Below are positions 56,702-64,000 of a stretch of DNA of 64,000 nucleotides, one piece after another. The notes below the pieces were generated by a model, which was given only the letters and a program-made list of their open reading frames with translations, was not told where the DNA came from and did no database searches. The stretch is from Pantoea sp. IMH. GTDB lineage: Bacteria; Pseudomonadota; Gammaproteobacteria; Enterobacterales; Enterobacteriaceae. How positions within the stretch are numbered: position 1 is the stretch's first letter; each line of letters begins with the position of its first letter. A program made the position numbers and the translations under genes. The stretch spans positions 124,001-188,000 of the forward strand of contig NZ_JFGT01000006.1 of the NCBI RefSeq assembly GCF_000599885.1, read 5' to 3'.

Positions 56702-57244
56702 ATGAGGATTAAACCTGACGACAGCTGGCGCTGGCTTTATGACGCCGAATATGACCGCATGATGCTGGATCTGGCTGACGGGATGCTGTTTCGTTCGCGC
56801 TTCTCACGCAAAATGCTGACGCCGGACGCTTTCGCTGTGACGGACTTTTGTGTGGATGACGCCGCACTCTTTTTCACTTTTGAAGAGAGTTGCCGCCGTT
56901 GCGAACTGAATGCGGATCAGCGGGCTGAGCTGGTGCTGAATGCACTGGTCGCAAGCCGTTTTCTTAAGCCGCTGATGCCGAAAAGCTGGCATTTCGAAAC
57001 GCATGCGCCAGGCCATCCTCCTGTGGAAGGCGAGCTGGTCAGCGTTACGCTGTGTGAAACGGGTGAAACAGCCTGCCTGCTGGTGGTGGAAAAGGGCGAA
57101 AACGCCGCGCTTTGCCTGCTGGCGCAACCGCATCTTTGCCTCGCCGGACGCAGCATGGTATTGGGCGATGCCATCAAAATTATGCACGATCGTCTTCAGC
57201 CCTTCGCCGGAGAAGCACGTTTTTCTTACGCGGCGGCTGTCTGA
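56702..57244 (+). CDS. zapC: Cell division protein ZapC
   Basis: A cytoplasmic FtsZ-associated protein that bundles protofilaments and stabilises the Z ring. It has 180 residues, the family length. The N-terminus [21 protein letters not shown] is conserved apart from a few residues, as are [22 protein letters not shown] and [11 protein letters not shown]. The ATG at 56702 is chosen by homology; the frame runs 18 codons further up. It converges with ycbX, only three bases away. Confidence 0.95.
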   Translation: MRIKPDDSWRWLYDAEYDRMMLDLADGMLFRSRFSRKMLTPDAFAVTDFCVDDAALFFTFEESCRRCELNADQRAELVLNALVASRFLKPLMPKSWHFETHAPGHPPVEGELVSVTLCETGETACLLVVEKGENAALCLLAQPHLCLAGRSMVLGDAIKIMHDRLQPFAGEARFSYAAAV

Positions 57245-57247
57245 TCG

Positions 57248-58363
57248 CTATTTTGTTGTCAGAACGATATCGCCAGCCGGGATACAGCTACAGCTGAGGA
57301 TCGTACCGTCACCGCTTACCGCCCCCTTTTTCATGGGCTGCACGTCCCCGGATATCAGCGTTACCTTACAGCTCCCGCAAATGCCTGCGCGGCAGGAGTA
57401 GGGGATTTTGTATCCCTGCATCTCCAGCTGCTCAAGCAGCACCTGCTGATTATTACCGTTGAAGGCTTCTCCCTGCCAGGTAATTAACACGCTTTGCTGA
57501 GCGTCGTGCCGCACATCAAGCGTTTCGGTAACGGCACCTGGGCCGTAGCGGCGGGGGCTTTTGGTTTCGAGGACTTCGAGTTCATCACCGACGCGAAGAA
57601 TTCCGCTGCTTCTGGCAATCAAATTCAGACCAAAATCGATATCACCGCTGCCATCGGTTGCGGTGCGGAATTTTTGTAGAGTCGCTAAAGGTTCGCCGGA
57701 GGGATGTTTGCGGCCATACTGCGGGCTGACGGTGGTCAGTACGCAGCGGCTACAGGGTTTCGGTACATCAAAGACAATATCGCCGATACGTACGCTGGAC
57801 CAGCCATCCTCTGCCCAGGCCGCTGCGCCGTCGATCACCAGGTTTGGGCGAAACTGTTCGAGTTTTGTGCCTGCCGGACAACGCTGCCGTAAATCCTGAA
57901 GTGAAGCTTCATTGATAAGTAAAAAGGGATAACCGTCAGCAAACCCTAGCGGTACCTCATCGAAGCGTTTCACGCGCCGGGTCATTTCAGGCCCTACCCA
58001 GCGCAGCTGAACCGATCGGGGAAAAAAGCCGCTCAGCCATTCGTTAACCGGCGCCGGTGCGATCTGCGAGGTAAAAACATTCCCCCAGACTTCCGTTGGC
58101 GAGGCCTCCTGGTGGAAGTCAGCGAAGCGAATAGTGGCGCTGCTACCGTCCGGTGCGGCAAGAAACAGACCCTCTGGGATCAGTGCCGGCGTAAACAGCA
58201 CCATTTCAGGGTACTGGCGTGCGGTAATAAACGTCCCTTCTGTGTCGGTAAGCATAAAAACGCGATCGAAGGCGAGCCCGCTTTCGAGCACCTGCGCATG
58301 CGAGACCTGCGTTCCGCGCATCGATTTCACCGGGTGAATAAACAGACGAGACAGGCCGATCAT
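57248..58363 (-). CDS. ycbX: YcbX, MOSC-domain/2Fe-2S N-hydroxylated-base reductase
   Basis: A cytoplasmic molybdenum-cofactor protein that detoxifies N-hydroxylated bases such as 6-hydroxylaminopurine in E. coli. It has 371 residues (369 in E. coli). The N-terminal beta-barrel (MOSC_N) and MOSC domain carry the Moco cysteine in [13 protein letters not shown]-terminal plant-ferredoxin type 2Fe-2S domain has CRAGICGSC and a distal SCSC. It converges with zapC and diverges from rlmL. Confidence 0.95.
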   Translation of the reverse strand: MIGLSRLFIHPVKSMRGTQVSHAQVLESGLAFDRVFMLTDTEGTFITARQYPEMVLFTPALIPEGLFLAAPDGSSATIRFADFHQEASPTEVWGNVFTSQIAPAPVNEWLSGFFPRSVQLRWVGPEMTRRVKRFDEVPLGFADGYPFLLINEASLQDLRQRCPAGTKLEQFRPNLVIDGAAAWAEDGWSSVRIGDIVFDVPKPCSRCVLTTVSPQYGRKHPSGEPLATLQKFRTATDGSGDIDFGLNLIARSSGILRVGDELEVLETKSPRRYGPGAVTETLDVRHDAQQSVLITWQGEAFNGNNQQVLLEQLEMQGYKIPYSCRAGICGSCKVTLISGDVQPMKKGAVSGDGTILSCSCIPAGDIVLTTK

Positions 58364-58435
58364 GAGGCTCTCCAGCAGAAAAGGGTCAGTAACGAAAAAA
58401 AGCGCGGTTGTGGCGATCGAAAAGAAGCTAACTTT

Positions 58436-58463
58436 ATGACATAGGCCCGCGATTAGCTATAAT
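58436..58463 (+). promoter_or_regulatory. rlmL promoter
   Basis: -35 ATGACA (58436-58441, five of six) is separated by 16 bp from a perfect -10 TATAAT (58458-58463). Transcription would start near 58470, about 28 bases before rlmL, and should serve rlmL-uup and possibly pqiAB. Confidence 0.75.
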
Positions 58464-58497
58464 GCGCAGCAATTTTCTGAAGACGATAAGTGACGCT

Positions 58498-60612
58498 ATG
58501 AATTCTCTGTTTGCCAGTACGGCGCGTGGGCTCGAAGAGCTGTTGAAAAATGAACTGGAAGCGATGGGCGCGCAAGAGTGCCACATTGTCCAGGGCGGCG
58601 TGCATTATCAGGGCGACGATCGTCTGATGTACCAGAGCCTGATGTGGAGCCGGCTGGCTTCCCGCATCCTCCTGCCGCTGACCGAATGCGGCGTCTACAG
58701 CGACCTGGATCTCTACCTCGGCGTGCAGGCTATTGACTGGCCGGCGATGTTTGGCAGCGATAAAACCTTCGCCGTTCATTTCAGCGGCCTGAATGAGGTT
58801 ATTCGCAACAGCCAGTATGGCGCGCTGAAGGTGAAAGATGCCATTGTCGACAGCTTTACACGCAAAAACCTGCCACGTCCGGACGTGGATCGCGAGCAGC
58901 CGGATATTTGTGTGAATGTCTGGCTGAATAAAGAGACCGCCAGTATCGCGCTCGATCTGAGTGGAGAAGGGCTGCACCAGCGTGGCTACCGTCAGCAGAC
59001 GGGGCAGGCGCCGCTGAAAGAAAATCTCGCCGCCGCAATCGTGATGCGTTCCGGCTGGGAGGCTGGCACACCGCTGGTCGATCCCATGTGCGGTTCAGGA
59101 ACGCTGCTGATCGAAGCGGCGATGATCGCCAGCGATCGCGCGCCTGGTTTGCATCGTACCCGCTGGGGGTTCACCGGCTGGAGCAAATTTGACAGCGAAC
59201 TCTGGAAGGAAGTGACCAGCGAAGCGCAGGTACGTGCGCGCCGTGGTTTGCAGGAGAACAGCGCGCGTTTTTACGGCTACGATAACGATGCACGAGTCAT
59301 TGAACGCGCTCGCGCGAATACGCGCAATGCGGGACTCAGTGATATCATCAGCTATACCGTTCAGGATGTCCTGAAACTGACTAATCCGCTGCCGGAAGGA
59401 CCAACTGGCACTGTACTGAGCAACCCGCCTTACGGCGAACGCCTGGAGAGCGAACCGGCGCTCATTGCGCTACATAGCCAGCTTGGCCGCCTGATGAAAA
59501 GCCATTTTGGCGGCTGGAACCTTTCATTGTTCAGCGCCTCACCTGAGCTGCTCAGCTGTCTGCAACTGCGCGCCGATCGTCAGTTCAAAGCGAAAAATGG
59601 CCCGCTGGATTGCGTACAGAAAAATTATCAGCTGGCCGCTAACGCTGCGGCAAACGTGGGACAGATCGCTGAGGATTACGCCAATCGTCTGCGGAAAAAC
59701 CTCAAGAAGCTGGAGAAGTGGGCTCGTCAGGAAGGCATTGAATGTTATCGCCTGTACGATGCCGATCTGCCTGATTACAACGTAGCGGTGGATCGCTACG
59801 GCGACTGGGTGGTGGTACAGGAGTACGCACCACCGAAAACCATTGAGCCGGCTAAAGCCCGCCAGAGACTCTTTGACGTTATTTCTGCGACGCTGAGCGT
59901 GCTGGATCTCCCGGCAAACCGTCTGGTCCTGAAAACGCGTGAGCGCCAGAAGGGCAAAAGTCAGTATCAGAAGCTGGGCGAGAAGGGCGATTTCTTTGAG
60001 GTTTCTGAATTCAACGCCCGGCTGTGGGTGAACCTGACGGATTATCTCGATACCGGCCTGTTCCTCGATCACCGTATCGCGCGTAAAATGCTCGGACAGA
60101 TGAGCCGCGGTAAGGATTTTCTCAATCTGTTTGCCTATACCGGTACAGCGAGCGTTCACGCGGGCCTTGGCGGCGCGCGCAGTACCACCACGGTGGATAT
60201 GTCACGGACATATCTGGAGTGGGCTGAACGAAACCTGCGTCTGAATGGTCTTACCGGACGCCAGCATCGCCTGATGCAGGCAGACTGCCTGAGCTGGCTG
60301 CGTGAGTCCGATGAACAGTTCGATCTGATCTTTATCGATCCGCCGACGTTCTCCAATTCAAAACGTATGGAGGAGAGCTTTGACGTGCAGCGCGATCATC
60401 TGTTGCTGATGAAAGATCTCAAGCGGCTACTGCGTAAGGGCGGTACCGTGATGTTCTCCAATAACAAGCGCGGTTTTAAAATGGATCTTGAAGGCCTTTC
60501 CGCCCTGAACCTGGTCGCGCAGGAAATTACCGCCAAAACTCAGTCGCAGGACTTTGCCCGTAACCGTCATATTCACAACTGCTGGCTGATTACTCACGCT
60601 GGTAAGGAATAA
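58498..60612 (+). CDS. rlmL: 23S rRNA m2G2445/m7G2069 methyltransferase RlmKL
   Basis: A fused bifunctional methyltransferase that modifies two guanines in the 23S rRNA peptidyl-transferase region. It has 704 residues (702 in E. coli). An N-terminal THUMP domain (about 45-155) is followed by the RlmL methyltransferase ([14 protein letters not shown] and SNPPYGERL) and a C-terminal RlmK methyltransferase ([13 protein letters not shown] and [11 protein letters not shown]). The ATG at 58498 gives [20 protein letters not shown]. uup starts six bases after it. Confidence 0.97.
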   Translation: MNSLFASTARGLEELLKNELEAMGAQECHIVQGGVHYQGDDRLMYQSLMWSRLASRILLPLTECGVYSDLDLYLGVQAIDWPAMFGSDKTFAVHFSGLNEVIRNSQYGALKVKDAIVDSFTRKNLPRPDVDREQPDICVNVWLNKETASIALDLSGEGLHQRGYRQQTGQAPLKENLAAAIVMRSGWEAGTPLVDPMCGSGTLLIEAAMIASDRAPGLHRTRWGFTGWSKFDSELWKEVTSEAQVRARRGLQENSARFYGYDNDARVIERARANTRNAGLSDIISYTVQDVLKLTNPLPEGPTGTVLSNPPYGERLESEPALIALHSQLGRLMKSHFGGWNLSLFSASPELLSCLQLRADRQFKAKNGPLDCVQKNYQLAANAAANVGQIAEDYANRLRKNLKKLEKWARQEGIECYRLYDADLPDYNVAVDRYGDWVVVQEYAPPKTIEPAKARQRLFDVISATLSVLDLPANRLVLKTRERQKGKSQYQKLGEKGDFFEVSEFNARLWVNLTDYLDTGLFLDHRIARKMLGQMSRGKDFLNLFAYTGTASVHAGLGGARSTTTVDMSRTYLEWAERNLRLNGLTGRQHRLMQADCLSWLRESDEQFDLIFIDPPTFSNSKRMEESFDVQRDHLLLMKDLKRLLRKGGTVMFSNNKRGFKMDLEGLSALNLVAQEITAKTQSQDFARNRHIHNCWLITHAGKE

Positions 60613-60618
60613 GTTTTT

Positions 60619-62526
60619 ATGTCATTGATCAGTATTCATGGTGCTTACCTCTCATTCAGCGATGCGCCGCTGTTGGATAACACTGAGCTTCATATTGAAG
60701 AAAACGAACGCGTCTGTCTGGTAGGCCGTAATGGTGCTGGCAAATCAACGCTGATGAAAATCATCAACCGTGAACAGCCGCTTGATGATGGACGTATTAT
60801 CTATGAGCAGGATCTGGTGATTGCACGCCTGCAACAGGATCCGCCACGAAACGTGAAGGGATCGGTTTATGACTTTGTCGCTGAAGGCGTAAACGAGCAG
60901 GCAGAATACCTGAAGGCTTATCACGCGATCTCGCATCTGGTGATGACAGATCCCAGTGAAAAAAATCTCGACGAGATGGGCCGACTGCAGAGCATTCTCG
61001 ATCACCAGAACCTCTGGCAGCTGGAAACGCGTATTCAGGACGTGCTCAAGCAGATCGGTCTGGACGGCGATGCGCCGCTCTCTTCGCTCTCCGGCGGCTG
61101 GCTGCGTAAAGCCGCGCTGGGGCGTGCGCTGGTCAGTAATCCACGGGTCCTGATGCTGGATGAGCCAACGAACCACCTGGATATTGAAACGATCGACTGG
61201 CTGGAAACCTTCCTGAAAACGTTTCAGGGCAGCATTATCTTTATCTCGCATGACCGCTCTTTCATTCGCAATATGGCGACCCGCATCGTCGATCTCGATC
61301 GCGGTAAGCTGGTCTCCTGGCCGGGCGATTACGATCTGTTTTTAGTGGGTAAAGAGGAAGCGTTGCGCGTCGAAGAGATGCAGAACGCCGAATTCGATCG
61401 CAAACTGGCGCAGGAAGAGGTCTGGATCCGTCAGGGCATCAAAGCCCGCCGCACCCGTAATGAGGGCCGGGTCCGCGCCCTGAAAGCCTTACGGAATGAG
61501 CGTTCCGAACGCCGTGAAGTCATGGGCAAAGCCAATATGCAGGTGGGCGAAGCGAGCCGCTCCGGCAAAATCGTTTTCGAACTGGAAAATGTCAGCTATC
61601 GCGTCGGCGAAAAACAGCTGGTCAGGGATTTCTCCGCTCAGGTGCAGCGTGGAGACAAAATTGCCCTTATTGGCCCGAACGGCTGTGGCAAAACAACCTT
61701 GCTCAAGCTGATGCTCGATCAGCTGAAGGCGGACAGTGGCCGGGTCCACATCGGCACCAAACTGGAAGTGGCCTATTTCGATCAGCATCGCGCCGAACTG
61801 GACCCCGATCGTACCGTGATGGATAACCTGGCGGAGGGTAAGCAGGAAGTGCTGGTTAACGGCAAGCCCCGGCATGTACTGGGCTACCTTCAGGACTTCC
61901 TGTTCCACCCTAAACGCGCCATGACCCCGGTACGCGCGCTTTCTGGCGGAGAGCGTAACCGTCTGCTGCTGGCACGTCTGTTCCTGAAGCCCAGCAATCT
62001 GCTGATCCTCGATGAGCCTACCAACGACCTGGATGTGGAAACGCTGGAGCTGCTGGAGGAGCTGGTCGATGGCTATCAGGGCACGGTGCTGCTGGTCAGC
62101 CACGATCGTCAGTTTGTGGACAACACGGTGACCGAATGCTGGATTTTCGAAGGCAACGGAGAGATCGGTACCTTTGTCGGCGGCTATCATGACGCCCAGC
62201 GTCAGCGGGCGGCATGGAAGCAGACGCGCGTTACAGCTAAACCGGCCAGCTCGCCGCGTCAGGAGAGCGTTAAAGCCGAACCGGTTAAGCGGACTGCCAG
62301 CAAGCTGAGCTATAATTTGCAGCGCGAGCTTGAACAACTGCCGCAGAAGATGGAGCAACTGGAAAGCCAGCTTGGTGCGCTACAGGCAAAAGTGGCTGAC
62401 GGCGACTTCTTCAGCCAGCCTCATGATGTGACCCAGCCGGTGCTGGATGCCCTTTCTCAGGCGGAGCAGGCGCTGGAAGCGGCCTTTGAGCGTTGGGAAT
62501 ATCTGGAATCGTTGAAAAACGATTAA
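60619..62526 (+). CDS. uup: ABC-F ATPase Uup
   Basis: A soluble ABC-F protein with two ATPase domains; in E. coli it affects ribosome function and precise transposon excision. It has 635 residues, as in E. coli. The first domain has GRNGAGKST and LSGGW, the second GPNGCGKTT and LSGGE, each with a LLDEPTN(H/D)LD Walker B. A charged linker between them and a C-terminal coiled-coil DNA/RNA-binding tail (about 560-635) are visible. It is six bases from rlmL and 17 from pqiA, so the run looks like an operon. Confidence 0.97.
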   Translation: MSLISIHGAYLSFSDAPLLDNTELHIEENERVCLVGRNGAGKSTLMKIINREQPLDDGRIIYEQDLVIARLQQDPPRNVKGSVYDFVAEGVNEQAEYLKAYHAISHLVMTDPSEKNLDEMGRLQSILDHQNLWQLETRIQDVLKQIGLDGDAPLSSLSGGWLRKAALGRALVSNPRVLMLDEPTNHLDIETIDWLETFLKTFQGSIIFISHDRSFIRNMATRIVDLDRGKLVSWPGDYDLFLVGKEEALRVEEMQNAEFDRKLAQEEVWIRQGIKARRTRNEGRVRALKALRNERSERREVMGKANMQVGEASRSGKIVFELENVSYRVGEKQLVRDFSAQVQRGDKIALIGPNGCGKTTLLKLMLDQLKADSGRVHIGTKLEVAYFDQHRAELDPDRTVMDNLAEGKQEVLVNGKPRHVLGYLQDFLFHPKRAMTPVRALSGGERNRLLLARLFLKPSNLLILDEPTNDLDVETLELLEELVDGYQGTVLLVSHDRQFVDNTVTECWIFEGNGEIGTFVGGYHDAQRQRAAWKQTRVTAKPASSPRQESVKAEPVKRTASKLSYNLQRELEQLPQKMEQLESQLGALQAKVADGDFFSQPHDVTQPVLDALSQAEQALEAAFERWEYLESLKND

Positions 62527-62543
62527 TGAGTCAGAGGTGACCT

Positions 62544-63812
62544 ATGTGTTCGTCGCACCACGCTGAAAAATGGATGCTTTGCCCGCAGTGTGATCTGATG
62601 ACACAGTTGCCGGAACTGAAGCCGGGCAGCAAAGCCAGCTGCCCGCGCTGTGACACCACGCTTGAGTCGCGCTGGGATGAGCCGCGTAAGCGGCCTACCG
62701 GCTATGCACTCGCGTCACTTTTTATGCTGCTTCTGGCGAACCTCTATCCGTTCGTCTCTATGCACGTATCGGGTCTGAGAAGTGAAATCAGCCTCTGGCA
62801 CATTCCGGAGGTAATGGTTTCCGAAGACTACAGCAGCCTCGCCACGCTGTTCATTCTTTTTGTACAGGCCGTACCCACTTTCTGTATGGTGGCACTTCTG
62901 CTGTTGCTGAATAATGCCCCGCTGTCGCACGGCTTGAAACGTGGCCTGGCCCGTCTGCTTTTTCAGGCCAAAAACTGGGGAATGGCTGAGATTTTTTTGG
63001 CCGGCGTGCTGGTCAGCTTCGTAAAATTAATGGCCTACGGCGACATCGGCACGGGCACCAGTTTTATCCCATGGTGTCTGTTCTGCCTTCTGCACCTGCG
63101 TGCTTTACAGTGCGTTGACCGACGCTGGCTTTGGCAGCATATTGCTCCAACGCCACAGCTGCCGGTCACGCCTGTGCCAGGCGTCAGCGGGCTGAAACAG
63201 GGGTTACGCTCCTGTCGCTGCTGTACGGCGATACTTGCGGCCGATCAATTCATCTGTCCCCGTTGTGGCACAGGTGGACATGCCCGGCGGCGCAACAGCC
63301 TGCAGTGGACAATGGCGCTGCTGGTGACCTCTCTTATTCTTTATATTCCTGCGAATCTGATGCCAATAATGGTGACGGAGTCGCTGGGAGACAAGATGCA
63401 GTCAACGATTATGTCCGGCGTTATTCTGCTCTGGAGCGATGGCTCTTACCCGGTTGCGCTGATCATATTTATCGCCAGTATCATGGTGCCCTCGCTCAAA
63501 ATGCTGGCGATTGGCTGGCTTTGCTGGGATGCAAACGGTGGCGGTCGTCACGACAGTGAAAAAATGCATAAAATTTATGAGGTGGTTGAATTTGTGGGCC
63601 GCTGGTCAATGATCGATGTTTTTGTCATCGCCGTGCTCTCTGCGCTGGTGCGCATGGGCCAACTGATGAGTATTTATCCCGCAGCAGGCGCATTGCTGTT
63701 TGCGATAGTGGTCATTCTTACCATGTTCGCTGCCATGACATTCGACCCCCGTCTGATATGGGATCGTGAATCCGAAAAAAGTTTTAAGGAGCCAAGCATT
63801 GAAGGAAAATAA
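62544..63812 (+). CDS. pqiA: PqiA, intermembrane transport inner-membrane protein
   Basis: An inner-membrane partner of the PqiB MCE lipid-transport tunnel, induced by paraquat in E. coli. It has 422 residues. Two related halves each have a cysteine zinc-ribbon start (CPQCD...CPRCD, and CRCC...CPRCG) followed by four membrane helices, with LANLYPFV and PANLMPIM motifs at matching positions. It sits directly upstream of pqiB, whose TTG start lies within its end. Confidence 0.96.
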   Translation: MCSSHHAEKWMLCPQCDLMTQLPELKPGSKASCPRCDTTLESRWDEPRKRPTGYALASLFMLLLANLYPFVSMHVSGLRSEISLWHIPEVMVSEDYSSLATLFILFVQAVPTFCMVALLLLLNNAPLSHGLKRGLARLLFQAKNWGMAEIFLAGVLVSFVKLMAYGDIGTGTSFIPWCLFCLLHLRALQCVDRRWLWQHIAPTPQLPVTPVPGVSGLKQGLRSCRCCTAILAADQFICPRCGTGGHARRRNSLQWTMALLVTSLILYIPANLMPIMVTESLGDKMQSTIMSGVILLWSDGSYPVALIIFIASIMVPSLKMLAIGWLCWDANGGGRHDSEKMHKIYEVVEFVGRWSMIDVFVIAVLSALVRMGQLMSIYPAAGALLFAIVVILTMFAAMTFDPRLIWDRESEKSFKEPSIEGK

Positions 63813-64000
63813 TCACGATGTGGCCAGGGTTGATAACATCAGGCGCTGGTCAACGGTCTGGATCATCCCTGTCGTTACCGTACTTATCGGCGCATGGATC
63901 CTGTTTTATCATTTCAGCCATCAGGGACCCCAGGTAACACTTATCACCACAAATGCGGAAGGCATTGAAGGCGGTAAAACGGCGATTAAAAGTCGCAGCG
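63799..64000 (+). CDS. pqiB: PqiB, MCE-domain intermembrane transport protein (partial, 5' end only)
   Basis: The first 67 residues of the MCE protein that spans the periplasm as a hexameric tunnel for lipids. The sequence shows a single membrane anchor (WIIPVVTVLIGAWILFY) followed by the MCE start VTLITTNAEGIEGGKTAIKSR. The start is TTG at 63799, with AAGGAG seven bases upstream, so it overlaps pqiA by 14 bases. A GTG at 63820 is in frame but lacks a good RBS. The rest of the gene is beyond the window. Confidence 0.93.
   Translation, partial: MKENNHDVARVDNIRRWSTVWIIPVVTVLIGAWILFYHFSHQGPQVTLITTNAEGIEGGKTAIKSRS

Overview
The window is a stretch of enterobacterial core chromosome, probably from the Erwiniaceae (Pantoea/Erwinia/Mixta-like). 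The basis is near-complete Escherichia coli-type gene order, very high protein similarity to remembered E. coli sequences, a MukBEF condensin, a sequence that looks moderately GC-rich, and the absence of several genes E. coli carries here (dmsABC, ycaP, ycaL and the ssu cluster). The genus is an inference; nothing in the window fixes it. I see no insertion sequence, prophage, CRISPR array, tRNA or rRNA. About 40 protein genes fill nearly all the sequence; the first (cydC) and last (pqiB) are cut by the window edges.

Layout. 1-4452 (minus strand): cydC and cydD (heterodimeric ABC exporter needed for cytochrome bd) and trxB. 4976-12802 (plus strand): lrp with a long structured leader, ftsK (DNA translocase), lolA-rarA and serS. 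13139-20595: ycaD (MFS transporter), then on the minus strand the anaerobic pyruvate/formate block pflA, pflB, focA, preceded by an FNR-type promoter, and ycaO. 20789-26318 (plus): serC-aroA, cmk, rpsA, ihfB. 26583-33875 (plus): comEC, msbA-lpxK-ycaQ-ycaR-kdsB, mostly lipid A/Kdo supply and export. 33993-46447: ycbJ, elyC (minus), cmoM-mukF-mukE-mukB (chromosome condensin), ldtD, mepK and ycbL (cell-wall and thiol-hydrolase genes). 46704-52314 (minus): aspC, ompF, asnS, pncB. 52578-64000: pepN, pyrD, zapC, ycbX (minus), rlmL-uup-pqiA-pqiB.

Overlapping start/stop codons mark the tightly coupled pairs: cydD/cydC, msbA/lpxK, ycaR/kdsB, cmoM/mukF/mukE/mukB and pqiA/pqiB. Clear intrinsic terminators separate most other units.

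No new multi-gene system is visible; every gene belongs to a known core family. The most interesting signals are non-coding: three mutually compatible or competing perfect inverted repeats in the lrp leader (4792-4866), a PurR-like operator upstream of aspC, a class II FNR promoter with an adjacent inverted repeat upstream of focA, a repeated motif in the rpsA leader, a 13-residue tandem repeat in the FtsK linker, and a structured ycbL-aspC intergenic region ending in a terminator.
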